Position numbers and translations under genes: made by a program. Of a DNA stretch of 64,000 bases, positions 49,109-57,478 are shown piece after piece (position 1 is the first letter of the stretch; each line of letters begins with the position of its first letter). A model generated the notes under the pieces. The model did not search any database and was not told the DNA's origin. It worked only from the letters and a program-made list of their open reading frames with translations. The DNA is from Comamonadaceae bacterium OTU4NAUVB1 (GTDB taxonomy: Bacteria; Pseudomonadota; Gammaproteobacteria; Burkholderiales; Burkholderiaceae_C), in NCBI GenBank assembly GCA_024372625.1, contig CP099605.1, positions 1,178,001 to 1,242,000 of the forward strand, given 5' to 3'.

Positions 49109-49144
49109 GGGGTGTCCGTTCGGATGTCGATGGGCGACTATAAA

Positions 49145-49165
49145 AGATATATCTGATTTAGATCT
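49145..49165. promoter_or_regulatory. Candidate PadR/YqjI operator, AGATATATCT plus AGATCT
   Basis: A perfect ten-base palindrome AGATATATCT (49145-49154) and a six-base palindrome AGATCT (49160-49165) lie 37-57 bases before the padR start, in an AT-rich patch that also contains the only promoter-like bases for this operon. Stacked AGAT/ATCT half-sites suggest a repressor binding site. It also lies upstream of the divergent SDR gene. Confidence 0.55.
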
Positions 49166-49246
49166 TAGTTGGAACGTAAAGACAAGGTGAACGCGGGGAC
49201 CCCGCCGCCTAAGATGGCCGTTTTCCCAAGGCGAAGGAGCCCGTTC

Positions 49247-49942
49247 ATGCAGTCGTTCCCGGATGGATTTCGCGCCCTCGTGCTGGGCGCCTCGGGCGCC
49301 ATAGGCGGGGCGCTGGCGCGACGGCTCGAGGCGGACGCGCGCTGCGCCGGCGTGACGCGGCTCGGCCGCGACACGGCGCCGGCGGTGGACTTCGACGACG
49401 AGGCGAGCGTCGCGGCGGCGGCCTCGGCCGTCCGGGATCGGGGTCCGTTCCACCTGGTCGTGAACGCGGCCGGCCTGCTGCATGCGGCCGGCTTCATGCC
49501 CGAGAAGCGCCTGGGCCAGCTGGGCTACGCGCAGATGGAGGCCACCTTTCGCATCAACGCCTTCGGCCCGGCGCTGGTGCTGGCGCATTTCGCGCCGCTG
49601 CTCGACCGCGAGCGCGGCGTGCTCGCCGTGCTGTCGGCCAAGGTCGGCAGCATCGGCGACAACCGCCTGGGCGGCTGGTACAGCTACCGTGCCTCCAAGG
49701 CCGCGCTCAACATGTTCGTAAAGACGGCCGCCATCGAGGTCGCGCGCGGCAACCCGAACGCCGTGCTGGTGGCGCTGCACCCGGGCACGGTGGATTCGTC
49801 GCTCTCCGCGCCCTTTCGTGGCGCCGAGATCGGCCGCACGCCGGAAGCCGCCGCCGCCGACCTGCTGGCCGTGATCGACGCGCTCACGCCAACCGACACC
49901 GGCGGCTTCCGGGCCTATGGCGGGGAGGTGCTGCCCTGGTAG
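49247..49942 (+). CDS. Short-chain dehydrogenase/reductase (CsgA/C-factor-like)
   Basis: A 231-residue SDR. The nucleotide loop is VLGASGAIGGALARRL (about residue 12), the catalytic Ser lies in VLSAKVGS and the Tyr-Lys pair in YSYRASKAALN. It lacks a recognisable substrate lobe and resembles the C-factor/CsgA-like group of small NAD(P)-dependent oxidoreductases. ATG 49247 has AAGGAG nine bases upstream; the frame is open to 49169 but that would cross the promoter. TAAGAT at 49210 could be its -10. It is divergent from the padR gene. Confidence 0.87.
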   Translation: MQSFPDGFRALVLGASGAIGGALARRLEADARCAGVTRLGRDTAPAVDFDDEASVAAAASAVRDRGPFHLVVNAAGLLHAAGFMPEKRLGQLGYAQMEATFRINAFGPALVLAHFAPLLDRERGVLAVLSAKVGSIGDNRLGGWYSYRASKAALNMFVKTAAIEVARGNPNAVLVALHPGTVDSSLSAPFRGAEIGRTPEAAAADLLAVIDALTPTDTGGFRAYGGEVLPW

Positions 49943-49977
49943 GGCCGGGTGGGAAGGCCATGGGCGGTGGATGCGAT

Positions 49978-49998
49978 GACGGCGTGACGACCGCCGTC
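49978..49998. other. Hairpin GACGGCG-N7-CGCCGTC between SDR and sulfatase genes
   Basis: A perfect 7-bp GC-rich stem with a seven-base loop lies 36 bases after the SDR stop in a convergent 111-base gap. No T-run follows on either strand, so intrinsic termination is doubtful; Rho-dependent ending or RNA end protection is possible. Confidence 0.4.
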
Positions 49999-50053
49999 GG
50001 CCCTCGTCCCAGACCTTTCCCGGAGAGAGAGAGGGAGACGGACCGGTGCCCGT

Positions 50054-51391
50054 CTAACGGCTCGGCATGTCCTTCACGGAATACCCCAGGCTCACCGTCG
50101 CGTCGGCCGGGATCGGCGGCATGGTCGCGTTCCAGGCGGTCCAGTCCTCGCGCATGGCGGCCAGGCGCCCGGGCTGGTGGCGGGCCTGGTTGGCGCGCTC
50201 GCGCTCGTCGGCGCCGAGGTCGAACAGGTACTCGTTGCCGTCGACCTGCAGGTACTTCCAGTCGCCGTCGCGCAGGGCGCGCTGACCCCGGTGGTTCATG
50301 CGCCAGTGCATGGGCCGATGGAAGACGCGGGTCGCGTCGGCCAGCACCGGCCGCAGCGACACGCCGTCGAGCGGGCAGGCCGCGTCGGGCACGGCGCCGG
50401 CGAGGTCGAGCAGCGTGGCCGACCAGTCCATCGTCAGGCAGTGCTGCGTGGTGACGCCGCCGGGCGCGATGCCCGCCGGCCAGTGCGCGATCCAGGGCAC
50501 GCGGATGCCGCCCTCGGTCAGGTCCATCTTGCCGCCCACCAGCGGCCAGCTGTCCGAGAAGCGCTCGCCGCCGTTGTCGCTGGTGAAGACGACCAGCGTG
50601 TCGTCGGCCAGGCCGTGCTTCTCCAGCGCGGCCATGAGCCAGCCGATGCCTTCGTCCATGTGGCGGATCATCTCGCGATAGCGATGGATGCTGCCGCCGG
50701 CGAGGTCGAACAGGTTGTCCTTGATCTGCGGCGCGCGGCCGGCGTCGTCGCGCGTCTCCCAGGGCCAGTGCGGGGCGGTGTAGTGGAGGCTGAGGAAGAA
50801 CGGCGCGTCCTGCGACGCCATGCGCTCGACGTGGTCGACCGCGCGCCGGGAGAGCAGGTCGGTCAGGTAGCCGTCCTGCGCGCAATCCGCCTCGCCCAGC
50901 CACAGGTCGTGCGTGCCGCGCGAGTCGCAGTGGGTGAAGTAGTCGACGCCGCCGGACATCGGACCGAAGAATTCCTCGTAGCCCGAGCGCAGCGGACCGA
51001 ACGCGGGCGGATAGCCCAGGTGCCACTTGCCGATCAGCGCGGTGCGGTAGCCGGCCGCCCTCAGCAGCGAGGGCAGGGTGGGGTGGTCGGGCGGCAGGCC
51101 CAGCGTGGCGTTGCCGCGGTCGCTGCGGATCGGCTCCTCGGCGGCGCCGCGCAGGCGGTACTGGTAGCGCGCGGTCATCAGCGCGAAGCGCGTGGGCGAG
51201 CACACGGGCGAGTTGGCGTAGCCCTGGCTGAAGCGGATGCCGCGCGCGGCCAGGCCGTCGAGCACGGGCGAGACCGGCGCGCGAGCGCCGTAGCAGCCGA
51301 GGTCGGCGTACCCCAGATCGTCGGCGACGATGAAGACGATGTTGGGGCGCTTGGCGGCCGGCGCCGTGGCCGGGGTGGTGGGCATGGACAT
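50054..51391 (-). CDS. Sulfatase (arylsulfatase family, Cys-type)
   Basis: A 445-residue enzyme. The metal-binding start is PNIVFIVADDLGYADLGCYG. The activation motif CSPTR near residue 81, preceded by YANSPV, has Cys to be converted to formylglycine. GKWHLGYPP and FTSDNGGERF complete the active site. No cleavable signal peptide is evident, so it may be cytoplasmic. The substrate, a sulfate ester, is unknown. A formylglycine-generating enzyme is needed in trans and is not adjacent. It shares the strand with a Bug binding protein gene 53 bases upstream, suggesting uptake of its substrate. Confidence 0.88.
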   Translation of the reverse strand: MSMPTTPATAPAAKRPNIVFIVADDLGYADLGCYGARAPVSPVLDGLAARGIRFSQGYANSPVCSPTRFALMTARYQYRLRGAAEEPIRSDRGNATLGLPPDHPTLPSLLRAAGYRTALIGKWHLGYPPAFGPLRSGYEEFFGPMSGGVDYFTHCDSRGTHDLWLGEADCAQDGYLTDLLSRRAVDHVERMASQDAPFFLSLHYTAPHWPWETRDDAGRAPQIKDNLFDLAGGSIHRYREMIRHMDEGIGWLMAALEKHGLADDTLVVFTSDNGGERFSDSWPLVGGKMDLTEGGIRVPWIAHWPAGIAPGGVTTQHCLTMDWSATLLDLAGAVPDAACPLDGVSLRPVLADATRVFHRPMHWRMNHRGQRALRDGDWKYLQVDGNEYLFDLGADERERANQARHQPGRLAAMREDWTAWNATMPPIPADATVSLGYSVKDMPSR

Positions 51392-51444
51392 GGGATCGGA
51401 ACGGTGGGGTGGGACGAGGCCGTGGCCGCGGTGGCGACGGCCGG

Positions 51445-52425
51445 TCAGGGCTGGTAGCCCGACTTGCTCACCACGGGCGCCCACTGGGCACGGTAGGCGC
51501 GCAGCATGCCGGCGGTCTGCTCCGGCGTGCTGACCACCGGCGCGAGGCGCGCGTCCTTGAACCTGCGCTGCGTGTCGGGGTCCTGCATGACCTCGCGGAT
51601 CGCCTGCGCGATGCGCGCCACCTTCTCGCGCGGCATCGTCACCGGCGCGAAGAAGACGTTCCAGCCGGTGCCCACGAGGTCGAGGCCGGCCTCGCGGAAG
51701 GTCGGCACGTCGGGCGCGAAAGGCGAGCGCTTCGCGCCCGAGACCGCCAGCACGCGGAGCTTGCCGGCCTCGTGCTGCGCCACCACGCTGTCGAGCGTGT
51801 CGACCGCGATCGGTACCTGGCCGCCCATCAGGTCGTTGAGCAGCGGGCTGGAGCCCTTGTAGCCGATCACCTCGGCCTTCACGCTCGCCTTCTCGCCCAG
51901 CATCAGCGCGAAGAAGTGCGGCAGGCTCCCGGTGGCCGGCACGCCGAAGTTGGCCTGTTGAGGGTTGGCGCGCATCCAGGCCACCAGGTGCGACATCTCC
52001 TTCACCGGCACCGCGGCCGCCACGGCCAGCGCGAACTCGTACTCGTTGACGTTCGACATCGGAACGAAGTCGCGCTCGGCGTCGTAGCCGTTGTCCTTGA
52101 AGACCAGCGGCGCCACCACCATCACGGCCGGGTTGGCGACCATCACCACGTTCTGGTTCGCCGGCGTCGCCCGCACCTGCTGCGCCGCCAACCGGCCGCC
52201 CGCGCCGGGCTTGTTGTCGACGATCACCGGCACGCCCAGCTTCGCCCCGAGCTTGTCGCCGACCAGCCGCGCGACGCGGTCCGTGGCGCCGCCGGGGGCG
52301 TAGCCGACGACGATGTGGAGCGGGGTGTCGAGCGGGGCGGGTGGCGGGGTCTGGGCGTGGACGGACAGGAGCGGCGTGGCGAGTAGGAGTGCCGCGAGGC
52401 CGCGGCGCAGGGGGGAGAGGGGCAT
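51445..52425 (-). CDS. Bug/TctC family tripartite tricarboxylate-type binding protein
   Basis: A 326-residue periplasmic binding protein of the Bug family, greatly expanded in Burkholderiales. The signal peptide ends near SVHAQ (residue ~26). IVVGYAPGGATDRVARLV and VPVIVDNKPGAGGRLAAQQV are family hallmarks, and VPTFREAGLDLVGTGWNVFFAP the C-terminal one. No TctA/TctB membrane genes are nearby, as is usual for Bug proteins. Its ligand is unknown, though the sulfatase gene downstream suggests a sulfated or carboxylated organic anion. Confidence 0.9.
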   Translation of the reverse strand: MPLSPLRRGLAALLLATPLLSVHAQTPPPAPLDTPLHIVVGYAPGGATDRVARLVGDKLGAKLGVPVIVDNKPGAGGRLAAQQVRATPANQNVVMVANPAVMVVAPLVFKDNGYDAERDFVPMSNVNEYEFALAVAAAVPVKEMSHLVAWMRANPQQANFGVPATGSLPHFFALMLGEKASVKAEVIGYKGSSPLLNDLMGGQVPIAVDTLDSVVAQHEAGKLRVLAVSGAKRSPFAPDVPTFREAGLDLVGTGWNVFFAPVTMPREKVARIAQAIREVMQDPDTQRRFKDARLAPVVSTPEQTAGMLRAYRAQWAPVVSKSGYQP

Positions 52426-52615
52426 GGTCAGTCTCGGTGGTGGCGTGTCGTTGGGATGTCGGTACCGCGACGATTCTCCAGGACCGATGGCGTTCGGTGG
52501 CCACGTCGGCACTGGGGGGCCAGGATGGCCGTTCCGGACGAGCGGCTTCTATGAGTCCGGACTTGCCGTCGGGCGGTCGGATCGACACACTCCCGATCCA
52601 CCTTGGAGGTCAACC

Positions 52616-52780
52616 TTGAGGATCGTTCGTTTTCTGGCGAATGCCGCACTGGGCATCGCGCTCTTGCTGTTCATCATCGGATTGCCCAAAGCCGCCGCCT
52701 TCGTCTTCGGCCTGACGAACGTGGTCCACCTGCTGCACGCCATGAGCACTGGGAAGCAGAAAAACGAGGGCATGCATTGA
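52616..52780 (+). CDS. Small single-span membrane protein, 54 residues
   Basis: Not recognised as a known family. TTG 52616 is preceded by a near-perfect Shine-Dalgarno GGAGGT (52605-52610) at five bases. The product has one hydrophobic helix (about residues 10-30), a second short hydrophobic patch, and a polar His/Lys-rich C-terminus ending GKQKNEGMH. It ends 33 bases before the convergent mscS-like gene. No ATG occurs earlier in this frame with a ribosome site. The coding call rests on the Shine-Dalgarno and membrane composition, and homologues are needed to confirm it. Confidence 0.55.
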   Translation: MRIVRFLANAALGIALLLFIIGLPKAAAFVFGLTNVVHLLHAMSTGKQKNEGMH

Positions 52781-52812
52781 CGACGCCGAAGGTCCCGGGA
52801 GCGCCCGACCCT

Positions 52813-53889
52813 TCACCCCTCCCGGCCCATCGGCCGCAGCACCGCCCCCGCCGACTCGTCGATCCGCACCCTGGGCAGGAACTGCGGGTACTCGCGCTGC
52901 ATGAAGCCGATCAGTCCCTCGCGCACCGCGCAGCGCAGGTCGAAGGCGAGCGAGGACGAGGCGGCGGTGCACAGCACGCGCACCTGCATCGTGCGTTCGG
53001 TGGCGTCGGTCACCTGCACGTTGAAGAAGCGGCCGTCCCACTGGGGCGCGGCCTTCACCAGCCGCTCGACCTCGGCGCGCAGCGGGTCGATGGGCATGCC
53101 GTAGTCGGTGTAGACGAACACCGAGCCGAGGAGTTGCGAGCTGCTGCGCGTCCAGTTCTGGAACGGCTTCTCGATGAAGTACGACAGCGGCAGGATCAGG
53201 CGCCGGTCGTCCCAGATGCGCAGCACGACGAAGGTGCCCGTGATCTCCTCGACGCGGCCCCATTCGCCTTCGACCACCAGCACGTCATCGATGCGGATGG
53301 GCTGCGACAGCGCGATCTGCAGCCCGGCGATGAGGTTGCTGAAGACCGGCTTGGCCGCCAGGCCGGCCACGATGCCGATCACGCCGGCCGACGCCAGCAG
53401 GCTCGCGCCCACCTGCCGCGCGCCGGGGAAGGTCATCAGGATCATCGAGGCGCCCGCCAGCAGCAGGAGCGTGATGGCCGTGCGCGCCAGCACGCGCGTC
53501 TGCGTGAGGATGCGCCGCGCCTGCAGGTTGTCGGTGACGTCGTAGGGGTACTTGGCGATCAGGCCGTCGGCGAAACCGTTGATGGCCTTGATGCCCAGCC
53601 ACGTCGCCGCCGTGATGAGCAGCACGCCGTTCAGGTGGCGCACGCCGTTCATGTAGCGCAGGTCGTCCGGCGCGGCCTGCCAGATGACCTGCAGCGCCAC
53701 CAGCGGCAGCACGACCCGCGCCGCGCCGCTCAGGTTGAGCAGCATCGTGTGCACCACGGGGGCGCCGCGCGTCACGCGCCGCAGCACCAGGCTGGACACG
53801 CTGTGGGCGATCAGCGCGAGCGGCACGGCGAGCAGCGCCGCGAGGAGGGGGCCGAACCAGGGATGGGCGATCAGCAGGTCGAAATTCAT
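52813..53889 (-). CDS. MscS family mechanosensitive channel
   Basis: A 358-residue inner-membrane protein. Four to five helices precede the pore helix and beta domain VIGIVAGLAAKPVFSNLIAGLQIALSQPIRIDDVLVVEG (about residues 165-203), with EWGRVEEITGTFVVLRIWDDRRLILP beyond it. This size resembles the YbdG/YnaI-like group. It should open under membrane tension during hypo-osmotic shock. It is 15 bases downstream of a FUSC exporter gene and likely shares its transcript. Confidence 0.9.
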   Translation of the reverse strand: MNFDLLIAHPWFGPLLAALLAVPLALIAHSVSSLVLRRVTRGAPVVHTMLLNLSGAARVVLPLVALQVIWQAAPDDLRYMNGVRHLNGVLLITAATWLGIKAINGFADGLIAKYPYDVTDNLQARRILTQTRVLARTAITLLLLAGASMILMTFPGARQVGASLLASAGVIGIVAGLAAKPVFSNLIAGLQIALSQPIRIDDVLVVEGEWGRVEEITGTFVVLRIWDDRRLILPLSYFIEKPFQNWTRSSSQLLGSVFVYTDYGMPIDPLRAEVERLVKAAPQWDGRFFNVQVTDATERTMQVRVLCTAASSSLAFDLRCAVREGLIGFMQREYPQFLPRVRIDESAGAVLRPMGREG

Positions 53890-53904
53890 CGTACGGGGGG
53901 TCCT

Positions 53905-56211
53905 TCAGGAGGTTGGCGACGCGGGCGCGTCGAGGGGTTGCAGGGGCGCGGGGCGGGTGGGGGCCGGCGGGAGGTCGCCGGCGGCTCCGGCGGACTCGTC
54001 CTCGGCGAACTGCAGGATGCGTGCCGCGTCGTCGCGCAGCTGCAGCGCGATGCCGCTGGCCAGGTCGAGCCGGCGCAGCATCCACGGGCTGATGTCGTTG
54101 TCGAACGGGTCGGGCAGGCGCACCGCGCCGGCGAGCGCCGTGGCCGGCGGCGCGGCGGCGCCCACCGCGGTGCCGGGCAGGGGCGCGCTGCCGATGGCCG
54201 CCTCAATGCGCTCGGCCGTGCGCCGCAGCGGCCCGGCGATCTCCGAGGCCGTCAGGCGGTCGCGCCGCAGCACCAGCATCGACTTCACGGCGCTGAGCTG
54301 CGCGAGCAGCTGGTAGCTGTGCGCCTGCAGGTGTTCCAGCGGCGCGATCGGCGGGCGCACGGCGCGCGGCTCCGACAGCGAACGCTGCGTCGCCTGCACC
54401 AGCGCCGAGAGGCTGTCGAAGGCCTCCTTGCGCGCCAGGCGCCAGTCGAGTTCGGGGCTGCTCTCCATCGCCTGGAGCTGGCCGAGGCCCAGCGCGAGGC
54501 GCGCGTGGCGCGCCTGCGCCCGCAGCACGCGCGCCACCAGCGCCGGGATCTGCGTGCGTTCCCAGGACGGCAGCACGTAGCAGAAGCCCCAGGCGATGGC
54601 CGCGCCGATGAGGGTGTCGGCGACGCGCTCGAACAGCGCGAAGGTCGGCGCCGCGCCGGTGTTGAGCAGGTGCGCCTGCACCAGGCCCAGCACCGTCGCG
54701 GCCACGGCCGTGATCAGGTAGCGCCGCACCGCGAAGCCGTGCGCGATGGCCTGCGCCACCACCGAGGCGGCCAGCAGCGCGAACGGCCCCGGATGCCCCG
54801 ACAGCAGCCCGAGCGCCAGCACGCAGCCCAGCAGCGTGCCGGCGACCCGGTGATTGCGCCGCTCCAGGGTCTGCGAGAGGCTGCCGCGCAGCACGACCAC
54901 GATGGTCAGCAGGATCCAGTAGTCGTGCGAGCCCCAGGGCAGCAGCACCGCGACGCCGTAGCCCGTGGCGATGGCCAGCGCCGCGCGGATGGCGTGGCGC
55001 AGCGGCGGCGCGTCCCAGCGCCAGATCGCGCGCAGCGGCGCCCACGACCAGGCCGTCGGGCTGACGAACATCTGCCAGTTGGCGCGCACCACGGCCAGAT
55101 CGGGCTCGCGCTCGCCTCGCGCCAGCGCCGACAGCCGCATCACCTCATCGTTCATGTGGCCGATGCGGCTGGCCAGGCCGCGCGCGAGCAGCGCCGCCGT
55201 CGGGCCGGCCGGGCCGGCGCCGGGGGGCAACGCGTCGGTCACGCGGATCGCCATCAGCTCGTCGCGGCGGTCGCGCACGCGCGCCGGGTAGCGACCCAGC
55301 AGCAGCGAATCGGCCAGGGCGGCCGTGGCGTCGGCGAGCGCCTCCAGCACGCGGCGCATCTCGGCCAGCGCGGGAGCGTGCGCGGGCTCGGACTGCAGCA
55401 CGTCGAGGTCGAGCTCGCTCGCGAGCAGCTGGTCGCGCATCTCCAGCACCACGATCAGCATGCCCGCCAGGCGCTGGCGCTGGGCCGTGCGCGGCGACTC
55501 CAGCACCAGGTCGCGCGTGGCCTGGATCTGGTCGGCCAGCGCGGCCTGCTCGCGCAGCAGTCGCCCGAGCAGCGGCGCGGGCGTCTCGCGCACGTCGCCG
55601 GACTCGTCGCGCGGGGTGAACTGGCGCGCCTCGGTGCGCATCAGCGCGGCCAGCGACAGCAGCACGTCGGCCACGGCCTGCACGCGGTAGCGCCCGTTGA
55701 GCGCCAGGTTGGCCAGCGTCGCGTAGACCACGTAGAGCCCCGAGCCCAGCGCGAAGAGCAGCGTGCGCTCGAACGCCTCCTCCAGGCTCGAGGGCCGGTG
55801 CGTGGCCATCGAGAAGATCATGGAGAACATCACCGCGATGGCGATCGGGATGCCGCGCTTGCCCCAGGCCATGGCCGTGAAGGCGAGGAAGGTGGCCGGC
55901 ACCAGCAGCAGGCCGAGGTGCAGCGGCGCGGCATGCAGCATCTGCACCGCGAAGAACAGCGGCACGCCGATCAGCGGCGCCGGCAGCATCTGCAGGAACT
56001 TGCCCCGGCGCGGCGCGGGGAGGTCGGGTGGCGCGGCGACGATCGCGCCGACGGCGGCGGCGGAAGCCGCGAAGGCCCCCAGCCACACATGCACGCAGGC
56101 CGAGATCACCAGCAGCCCGAGCGCGACCGACAGCCCGTTGGCGATGTAGTGGCTCAGCGCCACCCGCACGGCGGCGCGGGTGCGCAGGACGGCCGCGCGC
56201 GGCGCCTGCAT
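53905..56211 (-). CDS. FUSC family exporter (YccS/AaeB-like)
   Basis: A 768-residue inner-membrane protein with two blocks of about six transmembrane helices (residues ~30-180 and ~395-560), each followed by a long soluble region. This is the fusaric acid resistance/aromatic acid exporter layout. SHDYWILLTIVVVLRGSLSQTLERRNHRVAGTLLGCVLA is the strongest hallmark. The substrate is unknown; relatives export aromatic carboxylic acids. ATG 56211 follows the suhB stop by one base, so the two are translationally coupled. An in-frame start at 56253 is possible but lies inside suhB. Confidence 0.88.
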   Translation of the reverse strand: MQAPRAAVLRTRAAVRVALSHYIANGLSVALGLLVISACVHVWLGAFAASAAAVGAIVAAPPDLPAPRRGKFLQMLPAPLIGVPLFFAVQMLHAAPLHLGLLLVPATFLAFTAMAWGKRGIPIAIAVMFSMIFSMATHRPSSLEEAFERTLLFALGSGLYVVYATLANLALNGRYRVQAVADVLLSLAALMRTEARQFTPRDESGDVRETPAPLLGRLLREQAALADQIQATRDLVLESPRTAQRQRLAGMLIVVLEMRDQLLASELDLDVLQSEPAHAPALAEMRRVLEALADATAALADSLLLGRYPARVRDRRDELMAIRVTDALPPGAGPAGPTAALLARGLASRIGHMNDEVMRLSALARGEREPDLAVVRANWQMFVSPTAWSWAPLRAIWRWDAPPLRHAIRAALAIATGYGVAVLLPWGSHDYWILLTIVVVLRGSLSQTLERRNHRVAGTLLGCVLALGLLSGHPGPFALLAASVVAQAIAHGFAVRRYLITAVAATVLGLVQAHLLNTGAAPTFALFERVADTLIGAAIAWGFCYVLPSWERTQIPALVARVLRAQARHARLALGLGQLQAMESSPELDWRLARKEAFDSLSALVQATQRSLSEPRAVRPPIAPLEHLQAHSYQLLAQLSAVKSMLVLRRDRLTASEIAGPLRRTAERIEAAIGSAPLPGTAVGAAAPPATALAGAVRLPDPFDNDISPWMLRRLDLASGIALQLRDDAARILQFAEDESAGAAGDLPPAPTRPAPLQPLDAPASPTS

Positions 56212-56212
56212 G

Positions 56213-57307
56213 TCAGCGTGCGTCGGGTTCGCCCTCGGCCGGCGCCGCGGCACCGGGGGCTGCGGCCGCCGGGGCGCCGGCCGGGGCGCGCTTCACGCGC
56301 GTGAGGCGCCGCGGCGCCGGGGCGGCGACGGCGGGTGCGGCCGCCGCGTCGTCCTCGCCGGATTCGGCCTCGTGCAGTCCGACGGTGCTGCGCGCGTAGA
56401 GGTCGCTGGCGGTGTCGGCGGACGGATCGCCCTCGGCGCGCGAGGACGAGGCCACGGCGCGGATGCGGTCGCTCGCACGCATCTTGTCGTCGACGCCCGC
56501 GAACTTCGAGTACTTCGACAGCAGCGGCACGACCTGGCCGTAGATGCGCGGCGCGGCGGCCAGGCACTCGCGGTGCGTCATGAAGTCGGACTCGCCGGTG
56601 AAGTTGCCGATCAGGCCGCCGGCCTCGGTCACCAGCAGCGAACCCGCCGCCACGTCCCAGGGCTGCAGGCCGGTCTCGAAGAAGCCGTCGGTGAAGCCGG
56701 CGGCCACGTAGGCGAGGTCGAGCGCGGCGGCGCCGGGACGGCGCAGGCCGGCGAAACGCGGCATCAGGTCGGCCATGATGGCCAGGTACTGCTTGAAGTT
56801 GTCGCCGGTGCGGAACGGGAAGCCGGTGGAGACCAGGCACTGGGAGAGCTGGGTGCGCTTGCTCACGCGGATGCGCCGGTCGTTCATGTAGGCGCCGCGC
56901 CCGCGCGTGGCGGTGAAGAGGTCGTTGCGGGTCGGGTCGTACACCACGGCCTGCTCGACCTTGCCCTTGACCGCCAGCGCGATCGACACGCAGTAGACCG
57001 GGAAGCCGTGGATGAAGTTGGTCGTGCCGTCGAGCGGATCGATGATCCAGACGTAGTCGGAATCCTTGGCGCCATGCTCGCTGCCCGATTCCTCCGCCAG
57101 GATGCCGTGGCCCGGGTAGGCGGTCAAAAGCGTCTCGATGATGACCTGCTCGGCCGCGTGGTCCACCTCGGTGACGAAGTCGTTGACCTGCTTCTGGGAG
57201 ACGCGCACCGCCTCGACGTCGAGCGCCGCGCGGTTGATGATGGCGCCGGCGGCGCGTGCGGCCTTGACGGCCACGTTGAGCATGGGATGGAGGTTGGGCG
57301 ACGACAT
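56213..57307 (-). CDS. suhB: Inositol monophosphatase family protein SuhB, C-terminally extended
   Basis: A 364-residue protein. The Mg2+ site motifs are intact: AEESG (about residue 70), [17 protein letters not shown] (about residue 84) and [18 protein letters not shown] (about residue 217). E. coli SuhB has 267 residues and also binds NusA/RNA polymerase in rRNA antitermination. Here the last ~85 residues form an Ala/Pro tail with a basic patch RRLTRVKR, unlike the enterobacterial protein. It is first of suhB-FUSC-mscS and divergent from trmJ. Confidence 0.92.
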   Translation of the reverse strand: MSSPNLHPMLNVAVKAARAAGAIINRAALDVEAVRVSQKQVNDFVTEVDHAAEQVIIETLLTAYPGHGILAEESGSEHGAKDSDYVWIIDPLDGTTNFIHGFPVYCVSIALAVKGKVEQAVVYDPTRNDLFTATRGRGAYMNDRRIRVSKRTQLSQCLVSTGFPFRTGDNFKQYLAIMADLMPRFAGLRRPGAAALDLAYVAAGFTDGFFETGLQPWDVAAGSLLVTEAGGLIGNFTGESDFMTHRECLAAAPRIYGQVVPLLSKYSKFAGVDDKMRASDRIRAVASSSRAEGDPSADTASDLYARSTVGLHEAESGEDDAAAAPAVAAPAPRRLTRVKRAPAGAPAAAAPGAAAPAEGEPDAR

Positions 57308-57406
57308 GGATTGTGGGAAGAGCGAGGGATGCGGAATGCGGCGGGACGCGCGGGGGCGCGACCGTGGCGAGCGCGGACCGGCGATGCGGGGCGGCGAGAA
57401 TCGGAC

Positions 57407-57412
57407 ATTTTA
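57407..57412 (-). promoter_or_regulatory. -10-like TAAAAT in the suhB/trmJ gap
   Basis: On the minus strand TAAAATGTCCG starts at 57412, about 100 bases upstream of suhB. The identical 11-base string occurs in the same orientation upstream of etfQO (from 60145). Both lie at similar distances (about 100-110 bases) from their minus-strand start codons, consistent with a shared promoter type giving an ordinary leader. Confidence 0.35.
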
Positions 57413-57478
57413 CCGGGCGACCCGCCGGGCGTCCGCCGCCGTTCCGGTTCCTTCCGCCCCGCTCGCACACCCGTTCCC

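Noticed and set aside
52603..56304. A plus-strand open frame of over 1200 codons opposite mscS and the FUSC gene
   Set aside because: The opposite strand holds two well-recognised membrane protein genes; the frame is Arg/Gln/His-rich with no hydrophobic or domain structure.
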